DNA from: Acidimicrobiales bacterium | GTDB taxonomy: Bacteria > Actinomycetota > Acidimicrobiia > Acidimicrobiales > SHLQ01 | DNA: 64,000 bases | Direction of reading: 5' to 3' | Assembly (NCBI GenBank): GCA_020629635.1 | Contig: JAHDCX010000017.1 | Location: 1-64,000 of the forward strand | Shown: positions 11,247-19,784 of the stretch, piece by piece | Numbering within the stretch: position 1 is the stretch's first letter | How the letters are laid out: each line of letters starts with the position of its first letter | Position numbers and translations under genes: made by a program | The notes under the pieces: generated by a model | Seen by the model: only the letters and a program-made list of their open reading frames with translations | Database searches by the model: none | Told to the model about the DNA's origin: nothing

Positions 11247-12097
11247 CGCCCCGACAACCAGGCGGGCGCCTGCCCGTCCTGGAGAACTTCACGTCCGCCG
11301 TACCGCTTGTCCCACGGGGCTCCCGGGTTCTCGGTTCGATACTTGTGCTCCCAGAGCTGGGTCCGGAACGACTCGCTCTGCCTCGCCACCATTGCGACCG
11401 CCGCACCGAAGACGAAGCCTCCGACGTGTGCGAGCCAGGCGATGCCGTCGGACGGGCTGATGAAGAACTGACTGACGAACCAGAACGCCAGCACGATCCA
11501 TGCCTTGAGGTTGAGCAACATGATGAGGGCGATGGTTTTGATTCTCGCCCAGGGAAACCACACCGCGTACGCACCCATGACGCCGGCCACGGCCCCCGAC
11601 GCACCGACGACGGGAATGATCGAGTCCGGATCGCCCGCCACGTGGGCGATGGTCGCGACGACTCCAGCCAAGACGTAGAAGATCATGTACTTCAGGCGAC
11701 CCAAGTGGTCCTCGATGTTGTTGCCGAAGACCCACAGGAACAACATGTTCCCGCCGAGGTGCATCAGCCCGCCGTGGAGGAACATGGACCACACGGCAGC
11801 GAGGTAGACGTTCTTCTCCGGGAATCGTGCGGTGTCGGCGCGAGGCGCATCGCAGACGTCGCTTCCGGCGATCGCCGTGAAGGACTCGGGCCGGATGACC
11901 GAGCAGTACTCGGTTTCGGTCAGCGGCTCGCCCGAGGTGAGCTCGTCGGGGATCGCCGCGGTGCCGAACGTGAAGTCGGTGCCGGCATCGAACTCGACGG
12001 GCTGCACGAGGAAGTAGACGAGCACGTTGATGACGATCAGCGCGATCGTGACGATCGGGGTTCGCATCGTCGGGTTCTCGTCCTTGAGCGGGAACAC
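11243..12097 (-). CDS. Rhomboid-family intramembrane serine protease
   Basis: 284 residues from a GTG at 12097. The catalytic serine motif is VVGASGAVAGVMGAY, the histidine is in AWLAHVGGFVFGA, and GGLMHLGGNMLFLWVFGNNIED is the conserved HxxxN helix. The family cleaves membrane-protein substrates within the bilayer. The N-terminus VFPLKDENPTMRTPIVT matches the usual rhomboid start, and a TAGTGT box ends 7 nt before this GTG, so the start is preferred over an ATG 21 nt upstream. An insert of about 50 residues between the first helix and the active-site core faces outward. Confidence 0.92.
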   Translation of the reverse strand: MFPLKDENPTMRTPIVTIALIVINVLVYFLVQPVEFDAGTDFTFGTAAIPDELTSGEPLTETEYCSVIRPESFTAIAGSDVCDAPRADTARFPEKNVYLAAVWSMFLHGGLMHLGGNMLFLWVFGNNIEDHLGRLKYMIFYVLAGVVATIAHVAGDPDSIIPVVGASGAVAGVMGAYAVWFPWARIKTIALIMLLNLKAWIVLAFWFVSQFFISPSDGIAWLAHVGGFVFGAAVAMVARQSESFRTQLWEHKYRTENPGAPWDKRYGGREVLQDGQAPAWLSGR

Positions 12098-12171
12098 GGC
12101 GATGACACTAGGGCACATCGGCGCTCGGTCGAATTCCGGGGTCGAACGCGTGAGCGAAGGACTGCCGAACC

Positions 12172-12187
12172 GCTAGTCTGCGCGGCC
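12172..12187 (+). promoter_or_regulatory. -10 box of folD
   Basis: TAGTCT at 12172-12177 lies 10 nt before the folD ATG, with no Shine-Dalgarno site between them. This predicts a leaderless or nearly leaderless folD transcript. Confidence 0.45.
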
Positions 12188-13045
12188 ATGACTGCTCAGT
12201 ATCTGGCCGGTGGACCGGTGGCCGAATCCATTCTCGACGATCTCCGTGGACGTGCGGCCGCACTCGCCGACAAGGGCGTCCGTGTCGGATTGGGCACGAT
12301 CCTGGTTGGCGACGACGGGCCGTCGGCGTCCTACGTGAAGAAGAAGCACGAAACGTGCGAACAGGTCGGCATCGTGTCGCATCACAAGGCCATTCGTGCC
12401 GAAGAGGGTCAGGAGGCGCTGGTCGCCGCGCTCGACGAGTTCAACAACGACCCCGAGGTCCACGGCTACATCCTGCAGCTGCCGCTCCCCGACGGATTCG
12501 ACGCGAGCGAAGCTCTGGCGATGATCGATCCGGCCAAGGATGCCGATGGCCTGCACCCCGAGAACCTGGGCAAGCTCGTCCTGATGGAGGACGGCCCGCT
12601 GCCGTGCACCCCAGCGGGGATCGTCGAAATGTTCCGGTACTACGACATCGACGTGAAGGGCAAGAACGTCGTGGTCGTCGGTCGGGGAACGACGCTTGGC
12701 CGGCCGATGGCACTGCTGCTCACCACCAAGCAGAACGGTGCAAACGCGGCGACAACGGTCGTCCACACCGGTGTGCCCGACATCGAGCATTACACGAGAG
12801 AGGCCGACATCATCGTGGCGGCGGTCGGCCGTCCGGGCACGATCACCAAGGACATGGTGAAACCGGGTGCGGTCGTGGTTTCCGGCGGCATCAGCTGGGA
12901 GGGTCGCAAACTTCTCCCTGACGTGAACGAAGACGTCGAAGAGGTGGCGTCGTGGATCACGCCTCGTCTCGGCGGGGTCGGACCACTCACCGTGGCGATG
13001 TTGCTGTCGAACACCGTCGCTGCGGCCGAACGCGCCCACTCCTGA
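12188..13045 (+). CDS. folD: Methylenetetrahydrofolate dehydrogenase / methenyltetrahydrofolate cyclohydrolase
   Basis: 285 residues, the normal bifunctional size. It interconverts 5,10-methylene-THF, 5,10-methenyl-THF and 10-formyl-THF using NADP. Conserved blocks are SASYVKKKHETCEQVGI (catalytic Lys), GYILQLPLPDGFD, DADGLHPENLGKL, the nucleotide loop VVGRGTTLGRPMALLL, and the C-terminal TPRLGGVGPLTVAMLLSNTV. It processes the methylene-THF made by the glycine cleavage system encoded about 4 kb upstream. The ATG at 12188 is set by the family N-terminus; an open frame further upstream is antisense to the rhomboid gene. Confidence 0.97.
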   Translation: MTAQYLAGGPVAESILDDLRGRAAALADKGVRVGLGTILVGDDGPSASYVKKKHETCEQVGIVSHHKAIRAEEGQEALVAALDEFNNDPEVHGYILQLPLPDGFDASEALAMIDPAKDADGLHPENLGKLVLMEDGPLPCTPAGIVEMFRYYDIDVKGKNVVVVGRGTTLGRPMALLLTTKQNGANAATTVVHTGVPDIEHYTREADIIVAAVGRPGTITKDMVKPGAVVVSGGISWEGRKLLPDVNEDVEEVASWITPRLGGVGPLTVAMLLSNTVAAAERAHS

Positions 13046-13136
13046 CTTCTCGGGTTGGCGTCGCCTGTGGAGGGCCACAAGGCTTGACGAGTCAGCGAAC
13101 GTCGCTGGCATCGAACTCCAGGGGGAGCTTCACCAC

Positions 13137-13397
13137 ATGGGATTCATTGCAGCGATAATCGGCGCCATCATCGTCGGTGCGATCATCGGGTTCGGCGCAC
13201 GCGCCATTCTGCCCGGCGGTCAAGACATCGGCCTTCCGAAGACGATCGGTCTCGGCATCATCTCGAACCTCGTCGTCTCGGTCCTCTTCCAGGGACTTGC
13301 CGACAACCCGATCATCTCCATCGTCGTCGCGGCCTTCGTCGGCGCGGGCATCCTGTGGCTCGCGATCCGTCAGGGTTGGCTGAGCTCGACGTCATGA
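13137..13397 (+). CDS. GlsB/YeaQ/YmgE-type stress membrane protein
   Basis: 86 residues with three membrane helices (about 3-22, 36-53 and 60-76). It starts with GFIAAIIGAIIVGAIIGFGARAI and ILPGGQDIGLPKTIGLGIISN, matching the small GlsB/YeaQ/YmgE family (transglycosylase-associated proteins). The family is stress-linked but its biochemical role is not known. GGGGGAG lies 9 nt before the ATG. The stop overlaps the ATG of the next membrane-protein gene. Confidence 0.85.
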   Translation: MGFIAAIIGAIIVGAIIGFGARAILPGGQDIGLPKTIGLGIISNLVVSVLFQGLADNPIISIVVAAFVGAGILWLAIRQGWLSSTS

Positions 13398-13888
13398 TCC
13401 CGCGACTGATCGGCGCGCTGAAGGGCGACGTCGCAACATTCGAAGAGGTCGAACACGACGAAGCGGCAACGATGCAGGCGGCGATCGTCGTGGTCATCGC
13501 GGCCGTGCTCGGTGGTATCGGTGCAGGCTTGAACACCGGCATCCTCGGTGGCGATGATGCGCCGAGCTTCGGCGGAGCCCTCATCACCACGATCATCGGC
13601 ACGTTGCTGGGTTGGCTCGTCTGGTCGGCCATCACCCACTTCATTGGTTCGTCGCTCTTTGGCGCTCAGTCGTCGATTGGCGAGATGCTTCGGGTGATCG
13701 GCTTTGCCCACGTGGCATTGTGGTTGACGGTCATCCCCGTCGTTGGAGGGCTCGCTGGGCTGTGGTTTCTCTGGGTGGCGTTCAAGGCGGTTCGCGCCGG
13801 ACTCGACATCTCGTCGGGCAAGACGGTTCTGGTCATTCTGATCGGCTTTGTCATCCGGGTGATCCTCTCGATCCTGCCCGGCTTGTAG
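13394..13888 (+). CDS. Yip1-like multi-pass membrane protein
   Basis: 164 residues with five or so hydrophobic segments. The layout (an acidic amphipathic N-terminus [15 protein letters not shown], then paired helices and a final [15 protein letters not shown]) resembles bacterial Yip1-domain proteins, but the match is by general pattern only. It overlaps the preceding GlsB-like gene by 4 bp (ATGA) and is probably translated with it. Confidence 0.65.
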   Translation: MIPRLIGALKGDVATFEEVEHDEAATMQAAIVVVIAAVLGGIGAGLNTGILGGDDAPSFGGALITTIIGTLLGWLVWSAITHFIGSSLFGAQSSIGEMLRVIGFAHVALWLTVIPVVGGLAGLWFLWVAFKAVRAGLDISSGKTVLVILIGFVIRVILSILPGL

Positions 13889-13952
13889 AACCCGGGCGTC
13901 GGCGACGCGTACGGGTAACCTGAGCGACGTTTCCCAACCACGAGGAGCGATC

Positions 13953-14939
13953 GTGAAGGACCCCGTACGCGTCACCGTCACCGGAGCAGCCGGACAAATC
14001 GGCTACAGCCTGTTGTTCCGGATCGCCTCCGGCGAGATGCTCGGCGCTGATCAGCCGGTCATCCTTCAGATGCTCGAGATCACTCCCGCGCTCGCTGCGC
14101 TCGAGGGCGTTTCGATGGAGCTCGACGACTGTGCGTTCCCGCTCCTCGCCGGAACGGTGCAGACCGACGACGCAAACGTCGCGTTCGGGGATTCGGACTA
14201 TGCGCTCTTGGTCGGCGCGATGCCGCGCAAAGACGGCATGGAACGTTCTGACCTGCTCGAGGCGAATGGCGGCATCTTCGGACCGCAGGGCAAGGCGATC
14301 AACGACAACGCCAGTCGGGGCGTCAAGGTGCTTGTGGTCGGCAACCCGGCCAACACCAACGCGTTGATCGCCCAGTCGGCGGCCCCCGACATCGATCCGC
14401 GCCAGTTCACGGCGATGACGCGGCTCGATCACAACCGGGCGCAGACCCAGGTTGCCCAAAAGACCGGTACGACGGTCAATGACGTCACGAACATGACGAT
14501 CTGGGGCAACCACTCGGCGACGCAGTACCCCGACCTGTTCCACACGATGGTCGACGGCCAGAACGCGGCTGCGATGATCGACGACCAGGATTGGCTCGAG
14601 AACACGTTCATCCCGACGGTCCAGAAGCGAGGCGCGGCGATCATCAAGGCCCGCGGGCTTTCGTCGGCGGCGTCTGCGGCGAACGCGGCCATCGATCACA
14701 TGCGCGACTGGGCGCTCGGGACACCGGACGGCGACTGGGTGTCGATGGCCATCCCGTCCGACGGCAGCTACGGCGCGCCGGAGGGGATTATCACCTCGTT
14801 CCCATGCACGTGTGCTGACGGCGAATATTCGATCGTTCAGGGACTCGAGATCGACGAGTTCTCCCAATCGAAGATCGATGCGTCGAACGACGAACTCGTC
14901 TCCGAACGCGACACGGTTGCCAGCCTCGGACTGATCTGA
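13953..14939 (+). CDS. mdh: Malate dehydrogenase
   Basis: 328 residues; oxidises malate to oxaloacetate with NAD in the TCA cycle. The N-terminal [25 protein letters not shown] is the dinucleotide-binding loop of the actinobacterial/cytosolic MDH group. [11 protein letters not shown] and [12 protein letters not shown] (catalytic His) follow, then [29 protein letters not shown] sits 6 nt before the GTG start. It is monocistronic by spacing. Confidence 0.97.
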   Translation: MKDPVRVTVTGAAGQIGYSLLFRIASGEMLGADQPVILQMLEITPALAALEGVSMELDDCAFPLLAGTVQTDDANVAFGDSDYALLVGAMPRKDGMERSDLLEANGGIFGPQGKAINDNASRGVKVLVVGNPANTNALIAQSAAPDIDPRQFTAMTRLDHNRAQTQVAQKTGTTVNDVTNMTIWGNHSATQYPDLFHTMVDGQNAAAMIDDQDWLENTFIPTVQKRGAAIIKARGLSSAASAANAAIDHMRDWALGTPDGDWVSMAIPSDGSYGAPEGIITSFPCTCADGEYSIVQGLEIDEFSQSKIDASNDELVSERDTVASLGLI

Positions 14940-15024
14940 GACATCGGTCACGCGCGACCTCTGGCCCCGCCAAGGCGTCCACCCTGGGTAAAACGGCCGA
15001 TGGCCATGCATCACCGAGAGTCGA

Positions 15025-15058
15025 TATTCTCGGTGCGTTCACCACGTGGAGGTACGTC
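15025..15058 (+). promoter_or_regulatory. -10 box and ribosome site of the first LAGLIDADG-like gene
   Basis: TATTCT at 15025-15030 is a good -10 box, and GGAGG about 6 nt before the GTG at 15059 is a good ribosome site. Unlike many genes here, this one is expected to have a short leader. Confidence 0.4.
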
Positions 15059-16489
15059 GTGGTCCTGTCCCGCATCGCGAGAATTCTCATGGTCGCCTTC
15101 GCGTCCGTGATCGCCCTCATCGTCTTTGTCGTCGCGCAGCCGACCAACCGCGCAGATGCTGCGGTCGGCGATCCGTCCATCGCCGACACCGCCCGACTGC
15201 TCGGCTACATGTTCGGCGACGGAGAAGAGACCGACGGCGTCTGGGACGTCAACGGACCGAGCGGGGCCTCCAACCTGATCGAGTATCTCGTCGAACTGCA
15301 CGGCGGCGAGTGGGTCGACCGCGGAAAGCTTCGCTTTACCTTGGCCGCCCCCTACGACTTTGCTCATTGGAAGACGGGACTTCCCGACGACGACGCCCGC
15401 ACGATGGAGGCAGTTCGAAACCACCACTTCTTGGCGGCTCTGCTCGAGGCTGAGGGCGGGATCGACGGGCTGGTGTACGACCAGAGCGCATGTTGCGTGC
15501 CCGGCTACACGATCGGCCGGTTGACCGAGCTGCGCGACCTGTTGCGAGAGGTCGGCTTCGAGACCGCGGCGCTCGTGCGATACAACAACGTCGACAGCGG
15601 CAAGATCACGATCGGTGCGAGCGAGTTTGCCGAGCTGCGCGCCGCGCGTCGATTCGTCTGTCCGGTCCGCGATTCTGACGTCCGGATCCCGGGTGGCACC
15701 GACTATGGCCGGTACGGCGATCTTCGCTGGTTCGGCGACGGGACTCGGTGGTCCTCGCACGTCCGCACGGACTGCACCCAAGGCCAGGCCACCCCCGCTC
15801 CGCAGGCGCCGGTTGGAACGTGCTCGGTCTCGGCCGACGGCAATCAGGTGACGGTCACCTGGTCGTTCTCGATCGGCGATGTCGTCGTTCGCCGCAATGG
15901 CGGGTACGTCACCGACGTTCCGGCCCGTCAGGTGCAGTACACCGAGAGCCGACCCGACGGAACACACACCTACGACCTCCGGGTGTACGCGTTCGGTGAA
16001 CGAGGCGACGCAAACTGTGGCTCGGTCACCGTGGGCGGTGATGGCGGGGGCGGGAACGATGGACCCTGCACGGTCCGCGAAGTGGCAGGCGGCATCCAGC
16101 TGACGTGGGACGACTTCGGCCGCTCCTCCTACTCGGTCCGTCGAAACGGCTCGTGGGTCGCCTCGGTGACCGGCACCAGCTACACGACGAACATCGGATC
16201 CGTCGACGATGCATGGACGATTCGCTATCGCCAGGATGGGCAGCGAATCGACGTGGCCTGCGGCGGCGACGGCGGCGGTGAAGGTCCGTGCTCGGTCAGT
16301 GCTGCAGCTGGCGGCGTGCGACTGGACTGGGACGCCGTCGCCGGCGTCAGCACCTATCAGGTCCGTGTCGACGGAGGCTGGAAGGCTTCGGTGACCGGCA
16401 CCAGCTGGACCGGATCGGGCGACACGAACGGCAACTGGACCGTCCGCTACCGACTCAACGGCTCGACAGTCGACCTCGCGTGCGACTGA
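15059..16489 (+). CDS. Secreted protein: LAGLIDADG-like double domain plus three Fn3-like repeats
   Basis: 476 residues. A signal peptide is visible (RIAR, hydrophobic 9-26, ADAA cleavage near 35). The next 170 residues carry two nonamers that align with LAGLIDADG: LLGYMFGDG (47-55) and LAALLEAEG (125-133), each followed by a helix-strand pattern like a homing endonuclease repeat (LRDLLREVGFETAALVRYNN). Both keep the acidic residue that binds metal in the endonucleases. Three repeats of about 65-75 residues follow, each running from Cys to Cys and separated by GGDGGG linkers; they look like Fn3-type beta sandwiches. The next gene encodes a paralog and overlaps by 10 bp. A nuclease is hard to reconcile with export, so the fold may serve another use. 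Function unknown. Confidence 0.8.
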   Translation: MVLSRIARILMVAFASVIALIVFVVAQPTNRADAAVGDPSIADTARLLGYMFGDGEETDGVWDVNGPSGASNLIEYLVELHGGEWVDRGKLRFTLAAPYDFAHWKTGLPDDDARTMEAVRNHHFLAALLEAEGGIDGLVYDQSACCVPGYTIGRLTELRDLLREVGFETAALVRYNNVDSGKITIGASEFAELRAARRFVCPVRDSDVRIPGGTDYGRYGDLRWFGDGTRWSSHVRTDCTQGQATPAPQAPVGTCSVSADGNQVTVTWSFSIGDVVVRRNGGYVTDVPARQVQYTESRPDGTHTYDLRVYAFGERGDANCGSVTVGGDGGGGNDGPCTVREVAGGIQLTWDDFGRSSYSVRRNGSWVASVTGTSYTTNIGSVDDAWTIRYRQDGQRIDVACGGDGGGEGPCSVSAAAGGVRLDWDAVAGVSTYQVRVDGGWKASVTGTSWTGSGDTNGNWTVRYRLNGSTVDLACD

Positions 16490-17694
16490 CCACCCGATTG
16501 GCCCGCCTGGGGCTGTCGCTGCTCGCCGCCGCGTTGCTCATCGTCGGCGCGCCCATCACCCCGGACCGGGCCCAGGCGCAAACGTCGCCCGACATCGCCG
16601 AAACCGCCCGCTTGCTCGGCTACCTCTGGGCCGACGGCTCACAGACCGGCGACATGTGGGACGCAACCGCCCCGAGTGGAGGACGCGCCATCATCGAGTC
16701 GCTGGTGGAGCAACACGGCGGAACGTGGGTCGACCGATCGAATCTGATCTTCCGTCTCCCGGCGCCCTACGACTGGAACGACTGGCAGGACGGCCTGCCC
16801 GATGACGACGCACGGACTCGAGAGGCGGTTCGGAACCCGAACTTCCTCGGGGCGGTGATCGAAGGGGAAGGCCTTCCCAACGGGTTGATCTACGACCAGG
16901 ACACGTGTTGCACGGCCGGCTTCACACGGGGACGGATGACCGAGCTCCGCGCACTGCTCGTCGAGATGGGAATGACCTCGGCCCGCATCGAGCAAACCTC
17001 CGATGTCGACTCCGGGCGGGTCTGGATCGACCCGGCGGACTTCCGGGTGCTTCGCCAGATCACTCGCTACGTCTGCCCGTGGGCGGGTGTGGCGATTCGA
17101 GTGCCCGGCGGCGAGGACTATGCCGCACACGGGCCCATCCGTTGGTTCGGCCCGGACACCCGGTTCGCCGCGTTGGTCCGAGACGACTGCCGAGAAGGCG
17201 CGCCGATCGATGGGGGAGACCCCGTGGCCGTTCCGACATGCCGTGGTATGGACGCCACGATCGTGGGCTCCGACGGCCCGGACACGTTGACGGGGACCGA
17301 CGGGGCGGACGTCATCTACGGCGGCGACGGCGACGACCTCATCGTCGGATTGGGCGGCAACGACGTTATTTGCGGCGGGAGCGGAGACGACGAGATCCAC
17401 GCCGGCGAGGGGGATGACATCGTCGGCGGCGATGCCGGCGACGACATCATCTTCGGTAGCGCTGGCGCAGATCTGCTGATCGGGGCAGAAGGCGACGACT
17501 GGATCGACGGCGGCTCCCACCGTGACCACATCAACGGCAAGGACGGCAACGACGTCCTGCGCGGAGGCCGTGGTCGAGATCGTATCGACGGTGGACGAGG
17601 TGCGGATTCGATCAGCGGCGGCGTCGATCGCGATCGATGCATCGGCGGCAACGGACCCGACCGGCTCGGGCAATGTGAGGTGCTGCTCGGCTGA
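16480..17694 (+). CDS. Secreted LAGLIDADG-like paralog with RTX calcium-binding repeats
   Basis: 404 residues from a GTG at 16480, chosen because it opens a clean signal peptide (hydrophobic 8-24, AQA cleavage near 33). The N-terminal domain is a paralog of the preceding protein, with the nonamers LLGYLWADG (45-53) and LGAVIEGEG (123-131) and the shared GLPDDDAR, YDQ.TCC and RYVCP blocks. The C-terminal half is different: about fourteen GGxGxDxxx nonapeptides of the haemolysin-type calcium-binding kind (residues about 265-395). The pair shows one N-terminal domain joined to two alternative surface modules. It overlaps the upstream gene by 10 bp, so they form an operon. Confidence 0.8.
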   Translation: MRLTTRLARLGLSLLAAALLIVGAPITPDRAQAQTSPDIAETARLLGYLWADGSQTGDMWDATAPSGGRAIIESLVEQHGGTWVDRSNLIFRLPAPYDWNDWQDGLPDDDARTREAVRNPNFLGAVIEGEGLPNGLIYDQDTCCTAGFTRGRMTELRALLVEMGMTSARIEQTSDVDSGRVWIDPADFRVLRQITRYVCPWAGVAIRVPGGEDYAAHGPIRWFGPDTRFAALVRDDCREGAPIDGGDPVAVPTCRGMDATIVGSDGPDTLTGTDGADVIYGGDGDDLIVGLGGNDVICGGSGDDEIHAGEGDDIVGGDAGDDIIFGSAGADLLIGAEGDDWIDGGSHRDHINGKDGNDVLRGGRGRDRIDGGRGADSISGGVDRDRCIGGNGPDRLGQCEVLLG

Positions 17695-17721
17695 GGTCGA
17701 GCCCCGGTCACCGCGCCGTCG

Positions 17722-18564
17722 TCACTTCAAGAACTTCGAGGTGGTGTTGTCGGCCAGCACCTTGCCGTTGGTCTGACAGGTCGCGCAGTAGTTGACCTGG
17801 TAGCGCGAGTAGGCGACCTCACGAACGGTGTCGCCACATCGAGGGCAGTCCTCGCCGGTTCGGTTGTGGACGGCCGAGGGTCGCTTGCCCGAAGCCACGA
17901 TCTCGGACTGCGCTCGTTCGAACTCGAGCGAGCGGTCGATGCAGGTCCGGATCGCCTCGAGGAGTGCCGAACGTTGGTCGGGGTCGAGCTTGGACGCATT
18001 GGCGAACGGGCTGAGACGGGCCTCGTGGCAGATGTCGTTGGCGAGTCGACGACCGACCCCCGCAAGAATGCGTTGTTTGCGGAGGAGTCCGTGCACCCGC
18101 ATCGAGTGCTCATCGAGCAAACCATCGAGCGTGGCCTGATCGAGCGCGTCCGCGTTCGGGCCCAGCTCGGAGAGCGGCTCGGCAGCGAGCGGGTCGGTGT
18201 CCGCGTCGAACACCCAGACGCCCGTGCTCTTGTCGGACCCGGCTTCGGTCAACAGGAGCGCCGATCCGTCGTCGAACGTCCACCTCGCCTGTCCGCCCCG
18301 CGGCTTCGCCGACTGTTTCGGGTCGGGCCGCAGCCGGCCGCCTTGCATCAGGTGAACGACGAATCGATGGCCGCCGAACACCATGATCATGAACTTCCCT
18401 CGCGTCTCGACGGCGTCGAGCGTCGCGCCGACTGCGTCGGAGGGATCGGGGGCGAAGGTCTTCAGGATGTGGAAGGTGATCGGGCGAAAGGCTGCGAGCC
18501 TCCGTCCGCCGAACTCCTCGGCGACCCGCTCCGCGTGCGCCTGAATCTCGCCGATCTCGGGCAT
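17722..18564 (-). CDS. Fpg/Nei-family DNA glycosylase / AP lyase
   Basis: 280 residues. The mature N-terminus starts Pro-Glu (MPEIGEIQAHAERV), so the catalytic Pro2 and Glu3 are present, and Lys in TRGKFMIM matches the conserved beta-hairpin lysine. A helix-two-turn-helix region (AGVGRRLANDICHEARLSPF) and a C-terminal zinc finger with four cysteines (CPRCGDTVREVAYSRYQVNYCATC) complete the fold. The family removes oxidised bases. The start is MPEIGE rather than MPELPE, so substrate preference cannot be assigned. It follows the SCP2-like gene by 6 bp. Confidence 0.9.
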   Translation of the reverse strand: MPEIGEIQAHAERVAEEFGGRRLAAFRPITFHILKTFAPDPSDAVGATLDAVETRGKFMIMVFGGHRFVVHLMQGGRLRPDPKQSAKPRGGQARWTFDDGSALLLTEAGSDKSTGVWVFDADTDPLAAEPLSELGPNADALDQATLDGLLDEHSMRVHGLLRKQRILAGVGRRLANDICHEARLSPFANASKLDPDQRSALLEAIRTCIDRSLEFERAQSEIVASGKRPSAVHNRTGEDCPRCGDTVREVAYSRYQVNYCATCQTNGKVLADNTTSKFLK

Positions 18565-18570
18565 TGCCGG

Positions 18571-18930
18571 TCAGCCTCGCCCGGCGAGGACCCGACTCAG
18601 CGCGGTCAACGCGTCGGCGTTTGCGGTGAGCACAGCCGGGTCGCCGACGATGGTGAGCTCGCCCGTGAGGAAGGCGTGTTGAGCGTGTCGTTCGCCCGAA
18701 CGGAGAGAGCGAGCGACGTCGTCGTTCTGGATGAGCGTCACTTCCGCCGGGCGATCGGGGTCGGGATCGACGACGCGGGCCGCACCTTCGGCGAACTCGA
18801 CGACGTAGTGCTCGATGACGGCGCCGTCCGAGACGATCTTCTGTCCGATCCGAACCGACAACGCCGTTGAGTCGTCGGGCGCCTCGAGCGCGGCGAGACT
18901 CGCCTCGGTGCTGGAGCGGAACGACGTCAT
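18571..18930 (-). CDS. SCP2 sterol-carrier-like small protein
   Basis: 119 residues. The pattern of a single alpha/beta lipid-binding domain is visible: GAVIEHYVVEFAEGAARVV, VTLIQNDDVARSLRSGE, HAFLTGELTIVGDPAVLTAN and a C-terminal helix, as in SCP2-domain proteins. It probably binds a hydrophobic ligand. The ATG at 18930 is preferred; longer in-frame extensions run antisense to the next gene. It is the first gene of a two-gene unit with the Fpg/Nei glycosylase. Confidence 0.75.
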   Translation of the reverse strand: MTSFRSSTEASLAALEAPDDSTALSVRIGQKIVSDGAVIEHYVVEFAEGAARVVDPDPDRPAEVTLIQNDDVARSLRSGERHAQHAFLTGELTIVGDPAVLTANADALTALSRVLAGRG

Positions 18931-18987
18931 GGGGTCAGTTTGCCACCGGATCGAGCGAGCGGCATCGGCCGCCGACAGACTGCTGGG

Positions 18988-19776
18988 GTGACGCTGCCGA
19001 TCGGGTCCGAAGCCCTGCACGACTCGACGGGACACCCGGACTGGGTGGAGGTGTGGGATCAGTGGTTCGTGATCCCCGAAGAACGTCAGGGCGGCTACGT
19101 GCGTCTCACCATCCGGCCGCACGACGGGGTGTGTTGGTATTGGGCAGCGTTGGTCGGGCTCGGTCGTCCGCTCGTCTCGGTGCTGGCCGACGACGTTCCG
19201 CTCCCCAAGGGAACGTCGATGGAGATGCGCGGTCCCGGCATCTGGACCGAGACCACGGTGCTCCGGCCGTTCGAGCACCTCACGACCGACCTCGAAGCCT
19301 TCGGCGTGTCGGTCGATCCCGCGACGGACGTGTGGCGGGGAGCCTGGGGAGATCGGGTCGCCGTAGGACTCGAGCTCGACTGGGACAGCGAAGGTGAGCC
19401 GGGGCCCTCACCCGTCCCGGGGACCTCGGGGTACCGGTTGGTCGGCTCGATGCACGGGGAGGTCTTGCTCGACGATGCCCGGTGGGAGATCCGCGGAATC
19501 GGTGTTCGTGACCATTGGTGGGGCCTCGAGCCGGAGGTGCCGGTGTGGCGCGGATGGGCGAGCCGCGACGGCGAGTTGATCACGAGCGATCTCGGCGCCG
19601 TGAACGACGAGCGTCGACCGTCGATCGACGCCATCGTCGAGGCGCTTCCGGTTGGAGAGATCGAGCGCGGCGTCGACGTGGTGGGTTGGGCCCCAGCGGC
19701 CGGTGGAGGCCGCCGTCATGCGCGAGCACTGGTCGCCGGAGAACGCGGCGCGGGGTGGTTCGAGATCATCACCTGA
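18988..19776 (+). CDS. Conserved-looking protein of unknown function
   Basis: 262 residues, no signal peptide or membrane segment. It is rich in Trp and acidic residues, with a beta-strand-rich pattern (VRLTIRPHDGVCWYWAALVG, WTETTVLRPFEHLTTDL, IGVRDHWWGLEPEVPVWRGW). The HDGVCWYW and RDHWWG motifs recall lipocalin-like or hydroxyneurosporene-synthase-like beta barrels, but this is not firm. The GTG at 18988 is used. It is divergent from the SCP2-like gene and convergent with the DUF368 gene. Confidence 0.65.
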   Translation: MTLPIGSEALHDSTGHPDWVEVWDQWFVIPEERQGGYVRLTIRPHDGVCWYWAALVGLGRPLVSVLADDVPLPKGTSMEMRGPGIWTETTVLRPFEHLTTDLEAFGVSVDPATDVWRGAWGDRVAVGLELDWDSEGEPGPSPVPGTSGYRLVGSMHGEVLLDDARWEIRGIGVRDHWWGLEPEVPVWRGWASRDGELITSDLGAVNDERRPSIDAIVEALPVGEIERGVDVVGWAPAAGGGRRHARALVAGERGAGWFEIIT

Positions 19777-19784
19777 CCGACTGA

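Noticed and set aside
11216-12187. N-terminal extension of FolD
   Set aside because: The stretch is antisense to the rhomboid gene and unlike any FolD. The family start is the ATG at 12188.
15059-17694. Intein or mobile homing endonuclease
   Set aside because: No splicing junctions and no interrupted host gene. Both proteins begin with signal peptides.
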